Source: Yponomeuta sedellus (taxonomy: Eukaryota; Arthropoda; Insecta; Lepidoptera; Yponomeutidae). Taken from it: DNA of 64,000 nucleotides. Below the pieces are notes generated by a model. It did no database searches. It was not told where the DNA came from and saw only the letters and a list, made by a program, of their open reading frames with translations. The DNA is taken from assembly GCA_934045075.1 (NCBI GenBank), contig OW203724.1, positions 6,931,473 through 6,995,472 on the forward strand. The letters run 5' to 3'. How positions within the stretch are numbered: the first letter of the stretch is position 1; each line of letters starts with the position of its first letter. Positions 44,643-58,768 of the stretch are shown one piece after another. Made by a program: the position numbers and the translations under genes.

Positions 44643-45778
44643 GTTACGTTGAGCTATATGTAAAAACTTATGATTGTGGTTCAATTAGATTAACTATGTT
44701 TAAGTTCTATTGTTTTACTTTGTGACACTCAGGGTGAGATATTTAGTTAATTAAACAAAAATATTTCGTGAACAAATGTTAATTTATTCAATACAGCATT
44801 TATTCTGTCATCTCTGCTTCATCTCTGTCAGCATCTCTGTAGAACTGATTATGTTATTCCTATTTCGAATCATATTCCCTTGTAAATAATGAGTGCTGCA
44901 AGGCCCGGTTCCTATAATCTATGCCTTGTAATTGTATACCAGCTACTGATGAAGGATCGGTTTAAGTATTTCCCAATGCTTTTGCGATGCCCAGCAATGG
45001 AGAACATCTGTATGTAGCCCGTTTACAGACTCTGTCATCTTAAATTAAAGTTGCATTTAAAACATTCCCCTTTGCCCTACTATATTAAGAACCAGTTTTT
45101 GAATTCAGAATTTTGCTAATAGTTAACTGTAGTATTGTCTCTTCGAATTTATCAGAAGAGTCTGACAGAATGTTACTTAAGACGCTTCAGGGTGCTAACT
45201 GGAGCCACCAATGGAAAACAATCGTAACTCATTTTATAATAAGTTTCTATCTAAAAGTCAACATGAGAAATCTTAACAACTGTGACAACTATTTTTAGGA
45301 CCTACCTTCTAGGACCTAGGATCAACAGCCTAGAAATTTAATTGATTCCTGGTTAAATCGTCAGATTGGACGGCTAACTTGAATTTAACTTTGTTTACGC
45401 TGTGTACACGCTACGCTGTTTTAAATTATGCTAAAGTAATTGTCTATAAACATTTCGCGATATGAATGATTCATTATTTACACTTAACCCATAAAATATT
45501 TGGGATATTGCAATGCAAACCTTGTCTATTTTACTCTTTAATGAGGCCACCCAGTAAATGTCCTACACTAGTTTTGTCCAGACGTTTGTTTCGGAATTCA
45601 GCAGAATAGTAGTCGTGGTATAATTAATACATGTAATATAATTAATATAGCTACAATGCGATAGCTGATTCACTGATTGATTCATCCATACGTTTTCTCC
45701 GAAATGCTAAGATTTGGACGAAAATTATGTATACAGCCATCCTATGGAGCCGATTTTTGAATTTCGAACGCGTTCCAC
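44643..45778. other. Downstream of Dpy-30; repeat fragment
   Basis: AT-rich intergenic DNA with a copy of the 'GCCACCAAT ... CAACTATTTTTAG' repeat at about 45190-45350. No gene seen. Confidence 0.4.
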
Positions 45779-45780
45779 TA

Positions 45781-45993
45781 CAGTGCGTTCACATTAACTT
45801 GACGCGTGAGAGAATTGGTATCACTGAGATGTTTACTGTTACCATGTTAAATAAGAAATCATTCTCATTACTTGGGGAAAATAAAAGGATTGAGGGATTG
45901 TTTTACCATCTTCCGATTAGGTCCAATAGCTAATTCACATGTTATGTCCTTGTTACCAATTCTCTCACGCGTCAAGTTAATGTGAACGCACTA
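45781..45993 (+). mobile_element. 213-bp TA-flanked MITE, copy A
   Basis: Ends CAGTGCGTTCACATTAACTT and its inverted copy form TIRs of about 40 bp, with TA on both sides (45779-45780, 45994-45995) as in Tc1/mariner-type insertions. The interior is non-coding. Copy B (49817-50029) has the same length and opposite orientation. Confidence 0.85.
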
Positions 45994-45995
45994 TA

Positions 45996-46852
45996 CACGA
46001 AGGTGCTACAACTCTGTTGTTTACCGGCCGATTTGGATGAAAGTTTGATAGAATGGTGTTATAGTGATCCTATTGAAAAAAAAATTTTGGTTCCAAATTC
46101 AAAATAGCGGCGCATATATAGCCGACCGAAAAATCGACCTTTGCGCTAAAAAGTTGGCAGCCAACTGGGCATATGCTGGAGATATGCCGTAAGCGGCATC
46201 GCGTTGCAAAAGGACCCAGGTATATGAAAAAAATCCGACATCTTGGAATTTCAAGATAGCGGCCGAGATATTGATGATTGAAAATGACAAATTTTTGTAT
46301 GGAGATTTTAGTACTAAAATTGACTTTTCAACAGAGAAATAGGACAAACTTGCGAGGCCGGAGGCCGAGCTCAGCGAAGCGGGCACAAAAAGTTCTGCCG
46401 TGGCGACGCCGAAGGCCGAGCTCCATTTAGGCCGAGGCCAAAGGCCGAGACCATTCAGGTTACGGCGCAGTACCAGCGCAAAAGCAAAAAGTGACAAACT
46501 TGCGAGGCCGGAGGCCGAGCTCAGAGGAGCAGGCAGGAGGAATCCCGCCGCGGCAAGGCCGAAGGCCGAGCTCCGTCAAGGCCGAGGCCGGAGGCCGAGA
46601 CCGTTCAGGTTACGGCGCTCAAATACCAGCGCAAGAGCAAAAAGGGACAAACTTGCGAGGCCGGACGCCGAGCTCCGCGGAGCGGAGCACGAGGAACCCC
46701 GCCGTGGCGAGGCCGAAGGCCGAGCTCCGTCCAGGCCGAGGTCGAAGGCCGAGACCATACATGTTCCCATGCCGAGCGCCGCGGAGAGCGCAGCTCGGAG
46801 CGGCAGGCTGGGGGTTGGCGCGCGTAAGCGCGCAGGGGGCTCGCCCCCTAGT
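45996..46852 (+). mobile_element. GC-rich tandem-repeat element with Helitron-like 3' end
   Basis: An AT-rich leader (ATAGCGGCGCATATATAGCC) is followed by three head-to-tail units of about 150 bases starting GACAAACTTGCGAGGCCGGA (46343, 46492, 46647), full of AAGGCCGAGCTCC strings. It ends with two hairpins (GCGCGCGTAAGCGCGC at 46818-46833; GGGGGCTCGCCCCC at 46835-46848) and CTAGT at 46848-46852. A hairpin before CTAG+T is the Helitron 3' signature. The 5' end is not defined, and the MITE at 45781 interrupts its upstream flank. Long open frames in the GC-rich part are not genes. Confidence 0.5.
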
Positions 46853-47626
46853 CTGAGTATATATACGCAGTACTTTATAGCGTAAGGGTATAATCAACTC
46901 TTTCCTTGTAGTACCGAGGTGTCGTGTTTCCATCGAAATCAGAGTACGATCAACTCAATTCCGATATTGTGTTTAAAATTTACTAACTAATCGCTTTCTG
47001 AACTTCTTATTATATCTCACTAACAACCACGAAACGCCACAAGATTTCACAAACAACAGTTTTGCCGCCCGAATTCCGTCGGTAGCGGACAAGCTTACGA
47101 GTAGTTACGACCACAGTATTTATGTTACGACTTACGAGTGGTTGTTTCAACAGCTAAGTTAACTAACTTTTCAAAATTAATATTGGAACGCGGTTAGCAA
47201 TGGACTTCATACAAACAGCCTACGGATGGTAATGGCGGCCCTCTCATCCGTAGGTAACAAAAGGTAGATTGTTTGCGCGACAGGCGGTACATTAGGGAAC
47301 GGTTTTTATTTTAACCGATCGTAACCAAAAACGTGGCGTTTCCTGGTTATTGGCACCGGGCTGCCTGTGAATGCTCTGAGTTTTATGGTTTTAGTAGCAG
47401 TTTGTACTTGCTGCTACTTTCGACTGCTAAAAAAATTTTGCCCCTATTTTACCATACACACGACAATTGTTTGGGAAATCAACTTACAAACATCATTCAG
47501 TTGCCATCCATGGCAGAACTCAACCCGGCGTGCATGCAAACAACTACTAATAAAAGTTGATGAAGCAAAAGGTATATCAAGTGGCAAACCCTCTAGACCC
47601 TCAAAACCCCTTCGGGATGTATCCCG
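46853..47626. other. Non-coding stretch downstream of RSPH1
   Basis: No supported exon; it includes the expected 3' untranslated region of the minus-strand RSPH1-like gene. Open frames at 47333-47660 have no domain. Confidence 0.4.
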
Positions 47627-47662
47627 AATTACAACTCACACCTGTAGGTGTGAGTTGTAATT
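47627..47662. repeat. Perfect hairpin in the RSPH1 3' region
   Basis: AATTACAACTCACACCT (47627-47643), GT, then its exact reverse complement (47646-47662). It begins about 30 bases past the RSPH1 stop codon, so the transcript would carry a 17-bp stem. Confidence 0.85.
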
Positions 47663-47692
47663 TGTGTAAAAAGAGAACTGCCACCACCGAAT

Positions 47693-49518
47693 TTAATCCT
47701 CCTTGGGATCGAGGTTGGTCTCCTCAAGGAACTTCTGGCGATGCACCAGCCAGGAGTCGCGGTCGCTCTGTTCCTCCTCTTCCACCACGCTGGGCGCGAG
47801 GAACTCCAGCGAGGCGCAGACCATGCTGCCCTCAGACAGCGACGGCAACGAGTCGTGAACGGGTAGTGGGACCGCCTCCGGCGGAAGAAACTCCGCCATG
47901 TAAGCAGTGATATTCCGCGCACGCCACACCGGGATCTTGCCTGGAAAGTTAGATGGGTCGGTAAAGGGCCGAAACCGCGTGCGTGCATGCAACGACCAAT
48001 GAAACGAAAGAGGTTATCCCGATTATCAGAAAGTGCTAGTGTGCAAATCTTATGTAAAACTATTGTAAACGAGACTGCTTCCACAGTCAAATTGGTTTGA
48101 CACAGTGGTTTTGTAGGGCCTTATTATAAGTTATAGCATATGTAACGTGTTCTCTTTTATATTAGGGGCCATCCATAAATTCATCCACGTCACTCGTTAA
48201 GGGGGAGGAATGGTGTCGATGAAGTGTGACAGGGGGTCCTAAATTTTGTACGACCCAAAATGTTATTTTGGTTAAATTACCATTTGGTACCACAAATTTT
48301 GGTACGAAAAGGCACGTGCGCTCTCCGGCAAGTGGAAAACTGTAGACGCTGCCTACTCCTCAAGGATACATACGCGATTTATATAGCGAGGATACATGCA
48401 TGTTCAAACGATTTTGTCGCTCTGCAAACTAACTGTTTACTGACAAATATATCTTCGCCTTCATTCTCATCAATATCTTCGTGTTCACCGACTGTGCAAA
48501 CTAATTGAAAATTTACTGATAAATATATTCTTACCTTCATTCTCATCAATATCTTCGTGTTCACCCACTAACTTCTCCTCTTCGTCTTTTTCGACTTTCT
48601 CCTCTTCTTCCCCAAACTGTTCCTCGGCCTCTTTCACGTACGTGTAGAAGCCGTGCTGCATGGAGTTGGTGTCGAATACGAAACAGCCCGGACCGTTAGG
48701 CCTGCCCCGGTTCCACGCGCCGTGCCAGCGCACGCGCGGGTAAATTATCTGCCCGGGCCCCTGGATTTGCCCATCCACCCATGTGCCCATAAACTTCGTT
48801 TGAGTTTCTGCGTAGAAATATGTGCCCAGACCATGCCGTGTGTTCTTGAACCAGGCGCCTTCGTAGATGTCCCCGTTGGTGTAGTAATAAGCTCCGAAGC
48901 CTTGCTTCATGTCGTGCTTCCAGTCGCCCTCGTATCTGGATCCGTCTGGGTAGTAAAACTTGCCGACGCCGTATTTCATCGCGTGCCGCCACTCGCCTTC
49001 GTACCGAGCTCCGTTCTTCATGAACACGTACAAGCCGCACGCATTGCGGAGGCCGTGCGAATAGCACCCCTTGTAGAAGTCTCCGTTGGGGAGGATGGCC
49101 CAGCCTTCGCCGTGCCGGTCGCCGTCGCCGCTGCGGCCGCCTACGTAGATCTGAAGGTAGTTCGCGCTGTGTATATTATTGCTATTGCAGTTCGGGAGGC
49201 GTCATTATACAACGGCGTTGCGGCGTTGCGGTTGGCGTAAGGGGGAGCCGGGTGAACCATCCCAGAATGACCTAGGCTCAACCCATGACTACAGGATACA
49301 TGGATCAATATGTCAGGTCGATACGGAAACAACTGACAGTGAATAATTTCAATTAACACTCCAAATCGAAAGAAAGCCTGAATACGATATTGATTAGAAG
49401 AGAGAAGAGTCTCAGCTAATCACAAAATTTCCTTAAGTTCTTCTATGGTATTATTATGCAACTAATTACTTACACCAAGACCCTCCTCTTCTTCACCCTT
49501 TTCGCCAGGATAGGACAT
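47693..49518 (-). CDS. RSPH1: Radial spoke head 1 homolog (MORN-repeat protein)
   Basis: Three exons on the minus strand: 49474-49518 (MSYPGEKGEEEEGLG, donor GGT|GTAAGT), 48535-49150 (acceptor CCTTCAG, donor GAAG|GTAAGA) and 47693-47940 (acceptor AACTTTCCAG, stop at 47693-47695). Phases 0 and 1 match at both junctions; the total is 909 bases, 302 aa, close to vertebrate RSPH1 (about 309 aa). Exon 2 starts YVGGRSGDGDRHGEGWAILP and carries about six MORN repeats (NGARYEGEWRHAMKYGVGKF, DGSRYEGDWKHDMKQGFGAY, GTYFYAETQTKFMGTWVDGQ), then an acidic linker. Exon 3 has PVWRARNITAYM, matching PKWKATQIT of vertebrate RSPH1. RSPH1 belongs to the radial spoke head of motile axonemes, in insects chiefly sperm. 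The end of exon 2 is tandemly duplicated in the intron. Confidence 0.92.
48422..48567 (-). repeat. Tandem duplication of the RSPH1 exon 2 end
   Basis: About 70-75 bases are repeated: TTCATTCTCATCAATATCTT with CGTGTTCACC flanks occurs at 48460-48489 and again at 48535-48565. The copy at the true exon end has the donor GTAAGA. The other, inside the intron, reads GCGAAG at the same place, so its donor is GC or lost. Confidence 0.8.
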
Positions 49519-49814
49519 TTTGGGCAAATAAGTTCCTAATGGTACTTAGGTATGTAATATGTAGTAAATGAATAATGTGAAGTGAGCACACATTTAAAAA
49601 TATGTGGTGCACAGATTAAAAATGTGGTGAAGGCACAGATTTTTTTAAATCTATTTGCGAAGAAGTCAATCGAAAACCTTCACAGATGGGGTTTTTTTTG
49701 AACAAAATAACGTATTAAGTATCAAAAACTGCATTTATATATAGAAAAAAATATATAACTTTTTTTTTTAATCTGAGTTAAGAATGAACACAAAAAAAGA
49801 TTCCAAGTAGGTAT
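49519..49814. other. 5' flank of RSPH1
   Basis: AT-rich, with the expected promoter of the minus-strand RSPH1-like gene; no core element called. Confidence 0.35.
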
Positions 49815-49816
49815 TA

Positions 49817-50029
49817 CAGTGCGTTCACATTAACTTGACGCGTGAGAGAATTGGTAACAAGGACATAACATCTGAATTAGCTTTTGGACCTATTCGGAAG
49901 ATTGTAAAACAAGCCCTCAATCCTTTTATTTTCCCCAAGTAATGGGAATGATTTCTTATTTAACATGGTAACAGTAAACATCTCAGTGCTACCAATTCTC
50001 TCACGCGTCAAGTTAATGTGAACGCACTG
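49817..50029 (-). mobile_element. 213-bp TA-flanked MITE, copy B
   Basis: Same TIRs (CAGTGCGTTCACATTAACTT) and same length as copy A at 45781-45993, inserted in the opposite orientation. TA at 49815-49816 and 50030-50031. Confidence 0.85.
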
Positions 50030-51215
50030 TACTTGTCTTTCGAAATTAAATAGAAAACCTTATTTGTGTGCGCTGCGTGAGTGAGGGTGCGTACTTGGTG
50101 CGTACCCAACGTAGATAGAGTTCTACGGTACCCAAGAATGCGTACCCTAACATAAATAAAGGACTGTCCAGTAATTTTTTTATTATATATTTTACATAAT
50201 TTAAATAAATTATTAACATTAACTTATGTAGCTAAAGTAGGTACCCTATCGATTTAACGCAAAAAATAGATAGTTAAATAATCGGTCTCCTGGCTCGCTC
50301 AAACTTTTTCAGTAAACTCAAACTGACTAGAACGGGTAAGGGGCAAGAGAAAGCAAAAGTTCAAATCTATCGAAGATTTTACAGAACTTCCGAATGAAGT
50401 GGGTTGTTTAACTCCTCATCACAAACTTTTTAATATGGGACAACTCTGAAATCTCGGAAAATATTCTGTTTCACTTGCTTGATACATTCGACACACACAA
50501 ATGTATGAATTAATGTTTCGTAGATACTTAAGTATGAAATATTTTGTAATGATCCAGGAAAATGTAGGCTTACCACTTGGCCTTTCGTGAAACTACAGTT
50601 TATAATGCAATACAACGTTGCAATTGCTATAAGAAACCATGAATTGTAGTTTTATGAACACAGTCCAAGTTTATTTTCGAGTTGCAATAAATGAAAGTCC
50701 TCTGCCTAGGTAAATATTTACAACTTGGCAAAAAAGCGTAAGTAGAAATCGGAAGTGAAACCTAATTAAATACCTACCTACTTATTTTACAGACAGTTCA
50801 TGTTTGTTACCTAATTTACTTATAATTCGAGTAAATTAATACAAGAAAATAACAAGCAAAGACAAAAGTTTTAACAAAATCATGGCTGTACTGTTTCTAA
50901 CAAGCTGTAAGATTTTTAATTCAATCTAGAGTATCGAATTACTTGCTACTTTGTACTTCAGTCACCACCAGCTTACAATAAGACTCGGAGGCAGGTTTAT
51001 TATCACTACCATAACATAGTATCTTATCGTGTCAATTCTATGCGCGTATAAACAACAGGTCCAGTTATTCACGACCAATGATCAGGGTCACTGTTCAACC
51101 AATGAGTAGGTCACGAAAGTCGGCATTCGCTGACCTCAATCGGCTGGCATTCCAATCAACACAGCATAGCATTTCAAGTTACCTACACAATTTTTATTTC
51201 ATTGCCAAATGTGTT
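50030..51215. other. Non-coding stretch between RSPH1 and the CCDC85-like gene
   Basis: Includes a MITE of the 'ACTACAATTC' family at 50585-50659 and the 3' untranslated region of the CCDC85-like gene. A GGGTGCGTACTT / GTGCGTACCC / TGCGTACCC cluster at 50090-50152 may be a small decayed foldback. No gene. Confidence 0.4.
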
Positions 51216-52960
<1,745 letters not shown>

Positions 52961-53560
52961 GCGAACCGAGTTATGGTCTTATTTATAGGCTCTTCAAAAC
53001 GTTTCTAGGGTTTACCTTATATCAGCGTTGAGTCATAAATATTTCCTAACAACCCATAAAAGTACCTGTATCAACACATGGAAAGAAATGCAGAAACGAC
53101 TTGTTACCAATTTACGCCTGATAAAATTTGATAAGCAATAGTTTTTCGAATCTCAAACAAAAGGTACCAAAAAGGATTTCCCTGGATATATAAACCGTTT
53201 ATTTATCGTTCAAATAGTGGATGTGGTTTGAAAACCACATATTTTATTCAGCTTTTGTCTGAATGTAAAGTAATCAAATTTTATTTCAAATACTATTAAA
53301 GTGAATATTTATAGTTCCAGTTTCGCAGCTTTAAATAGGTACTAACAAAGTTTCTTGAATTTATGATTCATGACCTAGAACGAAAAAACAACTTGATAGA
53401 CATTGTTACTTTCTGCGCTCTACATTGTGTGCCAAATAAACTACATAAATCCCTAACAATAACCTAAGCAGACCTGTAAAAATAAAACTAGGTACCTTAA
53501 ATAAAACCTTTGTACCTACTCAAACAGAAACAGTACCTACCCCACAGAAGCCTCTGATAA
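52961..53560. other. Non-coding stretch
   Basis: AT-rich; nothing recognised before the LINE begins. Confidence 0.4.
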
Positions 53561-55855
53561 ACTTATGTTGATAATTGAAACTATAAAAAGCAAACACACA
53601 TCAACCATAACAATTCCTAGGTCTAAGTACACACTAAAACCGTGGATCACTCCCGGTATTATGAAGTGCCTACTTTATAGGGACAAACTCCACCTCGAAA
53701 CTCGCAAGCAACCAAAAAATGATATCCTTCGTATTACCTATCACCGATACAGAAATTTCTGTAAGGAATTATTAAAAAAATCTGAAGGCAAAACATCAAA
53801 GAAATGAAATTGAAAATAGTAAAAGTAACTTAATAAAGCTATGGAGCGTAATAAAAAACATCTGTGAGCTACAGCAAAGGAGGATCACTGCTGAAGAACT
53901 GACACAGCTTGCCTCAACGCCGTCACAGTCACTAGATATATGCAATAAGGCCTTCTCAAATGTTGGTAAAAACCTAGCTACCCAAATCCTGACTAGTATA
54001 GACCAAAACGAATCAGAGCTCGTCTCAAACTGTACATCCCCAGACGTAGCTTCTGCCCAGTCCTTTTTCATTTCTCCCACAGATTCAGAAGAGGTTAGGG
54101 GCCTCATTAATGGTCTTCAGAATGACAAATCACCTGACATGGATGGCATCAATAATAGACTCATAAAACACTTGGGACCATCAATCATAACACCTCTAAG
54201 TAGTTCATATTTTTAATCAAAGTATAGCACAAGGTATCTTTCCAATAAACTGGAAAACTGCATTAATAACACCAATATTTAAAGCAGGCACCAAATCTGA
54301 ACCCTTAAACTACAGACCAATTTCTTTATTAATTTCTTTCTCAAAACTTCTTGAATCACTAGTTAACAGACTTTTGATACAATACCTAGAAGCGCATAAA
54401 ATACTTTCCAACAATCAGTTTGGATTTAGAACGGGGAAGTCGACCGAAGGCGCAGTCAACAAACTCCTAGAAAAGGTGTCCTTTGCCCTTGACACTAGTC
54501 AGGCATGTGTCGGCGTATTCTTGGATCTGGCAAAGGCTTTTGACACCGTTTCAACAGCAATACTGCTTAGAAAACTAGAGAAATGCGGTGTCAGGGGTGT
54601 CTGTCTGGAGTGGTTTAAGAGTAACCTGAGACGGACAGGTGCCAGATTGTGAAGGTTGGGAGCCACTCCAGTAGTCCCGACAGTGTGCAGTACGGCGTGC
54701 CACAGAGGGAGTATTCTTGGCCCGGCACTTTTTATCCTTCTTCTTCTTCTTCAACCCATAGCCACCCAATGCTGAGTGTAGGTCTCTTCTAATGCACGCC
54801 ATTATCCTATAAGTACTTAAATGACATTAACTACATATTTTCAACTAATACTAAGATAGTCATTACTTGTTATGCCGACGACACTGCTTTAATATTTCAA
54901 GACGAGTTATGGTCCAAGGTGTTTCACACCGCAGAAACGGGGTTAAAACTTGTTTCCAACTGGCTTAGTCAAAATCTCCTCACATTAAACGCAAAGAAAA
55001 CCCAACTTTTTTGCTTCCACAAAACTAAGGCTTCCGAGCCTCCCCCTACACCAAACCTAAAAATCCACTCGTGTAGTACGAAGCCAGGGAACGCCACGTG
55101 CCTGTGCCCTTCAATAAGTAGAGCACCGTATTCAAAATATCTGGGTGTGTAGTTGGATGAAAAACTCAATTTCAATCATCACATAAATACTTTGTCCGGA
55201 AGAATCAGGAAATTAATTCATGTTTTTAAACTGCTCCGAGTTGGAGCAAACTTTAACATACTTAGACTCGTGTACACCGCCTTATGTCAACCTCTCATAA
55301 CATACTGTATCTCTGCGTGGGGTGGGGCAGCAAAAACCGCAACCATCGCCGTAGAAAGAGCACAAAGATCGGTGTTAAAGGTTTTGTTACAAAAGCCTTT
55401 TAGATTTCCAACCTCCGCTCTCCTCGCGGAAGCACGGGTGCTTTCTGTCAGAAAAATGTACATACTCAGACTGACATTGGCTCAGCACGGAAAAATCTTG
55501 AGTTCCCCTGACTATCCAACTGTTTTAATTAAAAAGAAGAAACTTTCGTGTCAAAATGCCAAGTTCACGAACTACGTTCTCACGCAGATTTGTTTGGTAT
55601 TCAGCACCATTCGTACATAATAAAGTGCTTAAGTATTGTAACATAAAAACATACTCATGGCGTAAATGTAAAAATACTGTACCCACAGATCCTGAGACTG
55701 TACCTAACTAAATGGTTGGCCACCCTGAACTATGATAATACCGAGGCACTACTAACTACAACTAAATAAAATCTACATCTGAAGTTCGCAGCTCAATGCA
55801 ATCTAATTAAAAGTCCAATTAAGTAATTGGATTAAATAAAAAAAATTAAAAAACA
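53561..55855 (+). mobile_element. CR1/jockey-type LINE, 5'-truncated and mutated
   Basis: It starts in the linker between endonuclease and RT (YTLKPWITPGIMKCLLYRDK) and passes through the RT domain: LNYRPISLLISFSKLLESLV, NNQFGFRTGKSTEGAVNKLL, FLDLAKAFDTVS, and CYADDTALIF with the catalytic Asp pair near 54870. It then runs through YSKYLGV to the thumb-like C-terminal region (VYTALCQPLITYCISAWGGA) and an A-rich tail near 55830-55855. At least three frame breaks (about 53803, 54215, 54650) plus an inserted repeat make it inactive. Clade is CR1/L2/jockey-like from the KPWIT box. Confidence 0.8.
54738..54801 (-). mobile_element. 64-base LINE/SINE 3' tail inserted in the CR1-type LINE
   Basis: Minus strand: TGGCGTGCATTAGAAGAGAC ... 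GGCTATGGGTTGAAGAAGAA. TTATCC is duplicated on both sides (54732-54737, 54802-54807). The (GAA)n tail is like that of 58334-58413. It interrupts the LINE just before its FxDD/YADD block. Confidence 0.7.
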
Positions 55856-55885
55856 TACTGATTGTTTGTTGCTTCTGTTACCAGT

Positions 55886-57066
<1,181 letters not shown>

Positions 57067-57301
57067 TCTACCTACCTACCCACCTACCTACCTACCTACC
57101 TACCTACCTACCTATCTACCTACCTACCTACCTACCTACCTATCAACCTACCTACCTACCTATCAACCTACCTACCTACCTACCTACCTACCTACCTACC
57201 TACCTACCTACCTACCTACCTACCTACCTACCTACCTACCTACCTACCTACCTACCTACCTACCTGCCTACCTATCAACCAACCTACCTACCTACCTACC
57301 T
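57067..57301. repeat. (CCTA)n satellite
   Basis: About 58 CCTA/CTAC units with scattered CAA interruptions (CTATCAACC). The [10 protein letters not shown] frame across it is an artefact. Confidence 0.97.
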
Positions 57302-57323
57302 AATAAGAATGACCCGTCTCAAT

Positions 57324-57604
57324 CATCATCATCATCATTCAGCCACAAGAAGTCTCCTGCTGTACATAGACCTCCTCCATGGCTTTCCAAAAAGACCGGT
57401 TAGAAGCGGCTTGCATCCAGCGTCTTTCTGCCACTTGGATGAGAACTTCTGTCCATCTTGTGGCAGGTCATCCTACGCTGCACTTACCGATATGTGGTCT
57501 CCATTCGTGAACGTTTCGGCCCCATTGGCTATCAGTTCTGCGTGCTATGTGCCCCGCCCACTGCCACTCTTACTAATCCCCTGGGCTATAGTGATGTCTC
57601 ACTA
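57324..57604 (-). mobile_element. 5'-truncated RTE-type LINE, antisense
   Basis: A 10-bp duplication CCGTCTCAAT (57314-57323, 57605-57614) flanks 281 bases ending, on the minus strand, in a (GAT)n tail. The minus strand reads AGCCATGGAGGAGGTCTATG and TACAGCAGGAGACTTC, the typical C-terminus/3' end of lepidopteran RTE elements. The plus-strand open frame is not a gene. Confidence 0.7.
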
Positions 57605-57659
57605 CCGTCTCAATAAGATCTTAAATGAATCGCTGAATGTGTTGGTAAGCGCAAATCTC

Positions 57660-57793
57660 GAGAGCAGCTGAACCGATTTCGCTAATTCTTTTTTTTAGAA
57701 TATTCCTTGAAGTACGAGGATGGTTCTTACGGAGGGGGAAAAAAATACTCGACTGTTAGGCGGTACGAAGTTCGCTGGGTCAGCTAGTAATAT
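57660..57793 (+). mobile_element. Helitron-like fragment ending in CAGCTAGT
   Basis: AGCAGCTGAACCGATTTCGC near the start and GAAGTTCGCTGGGTCAGCTAGT at the end. It is followed immediately by AATATTATAAATGTGAAAGT, the usual 5' start of a second member, which was then interrupted by RTE sequence at 57886. Confidence 0.55.
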
Positions 57794-57885
57794 TATAAAT
57801 GTGAAAGTTTTACGTATGTATGGATGATTGTACCCAATCCCGCCAGAACGTCTAATCGGATTGAAATCGGATAGTAAGGCCTAAA

Positions 57886-58014
57886 AGACGGTGGAGAGAT
57901 GATCTCGACAACCATCTGCCGGAGTGGTCTGAGGTGGCCCAGGACAGGAAACTCTGGACTGAATTGGGGGAGGCCTTTGCCCAGCAGTCGGACACAAACA
58001 TAGAGGCTACGTAA
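57886..58014 (+). pseudogene. C-terminal fragment of an RTE-type LINE
   Basis: 42 codons: RRWRDDLDNHLPEWSEVAQD, then LWTELGEAFAQQ, ending at a TAA followed by an A-run. This matches the extreme C-terminus of RTE-type ORF2. The reverse transcriptase itself is absent (5' truncation). Confidence 0.75.
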
Positions 58015-58333
58015 AAAAAAGATATAAAACGTCGTATGACATTGATAATTACAGCATCTGCTATCTTGTAGCAATATCGCCTCTGCTGTGATTTTCCACT
58101 TACCGCACTTATGTCATAACATAATGTACAATACTATATTCAGAACATAACAAAATGTCGCTACTGTTCTCCTATTGTTTTGACTGATCTAGGTAAGTAT
58201 ACCTATCAATGTCTTATCGATCGTCCTACTACGTTTTGAATGAATGAATGAAAAATTCTTTATTGCACTAAAACAAATTTGTACAAAGGCGAGCTTAATA
58301 CTAGATAGTATTTTCTTCCAGCTAACCCACGAT

Positions 58334-58413
58334 GATCATGATGGCACAACCTTGCGCTCATTAGGGGAGGGCTATGTCCAGTGAACTAATATAGCCTGAT
58401 GAAGAAGAAGAAG
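58334..58413 (+). mobile_element. 80-base LINE/SINE tail insertion
   Basis: GGGCTATGTCCAGTGAACTA and a (GAA)n tail, flanked by a 10-bp duplication AACCCACGAT (58324-58333, 58414-58423). Confidence 0.75.
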
Positions 58414-58423
58414 AACCCACGAT

Positions 58424-58768
58424 AATGAGAATGCGGACAGTGGAAGGGGTAGTGCCAGTAAACAATATTAATATAGGACTATAGGAGTGATTTATTACAT
58501 AACCTAGGTTAACTTAATATTACAAATATAATTTAAATACACATACGTATATAAAATAGCACGAAAAATATAAAATAATACGTTTTGCACCCACACGTCT
58601 TTATAAATTTACATGGCATACGTGTGAAACCAAGTTGTAGCTTCTAATCTAGTCTCATGTTTTGTGCGGTGTGCCCGTATGCGCGCGCGTCCCCTCCTTC
58701 GCAATCCGCAATCCCAGTGCGGGGCTAGCGTAGTTAGTTACCGGCGCAAGCGCAGTACCCGTGCAAGA
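58424..58768. promoter_or_regulatory. Promoter and 5' untranslated region of the lipase-like gene
   Basis: Composition changes from AT-rich to CpG-rich (GCGCGCGCGTCCCCTCC at about 58680) just before the start codon. TSS not determined. Confidence 0.35.

Noticed and set aside
46400..46933. Long overlapping open frames of 100-160 codons on both strands
   Set aside because: They all lie in the GC-rich tandem repeat, where stop codons are rare in every frame; peptides are arginine/alanine-rich and repeat with the DNA unit.
47557..48090. Open frames of 97-153 codons overlapping RSPH1 exon 3
   Set aside because: They are other-frame or antisense readings of the exon; only the 47693-47940 frame joins exon 2 in phase and matches the family.
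48653..49240. 195-codon plus-strand open frame opposite RSPH1 exon 2
   Set aside because: Antisense shadow of the MORN repeats; valine/alanine-rich with no domain.
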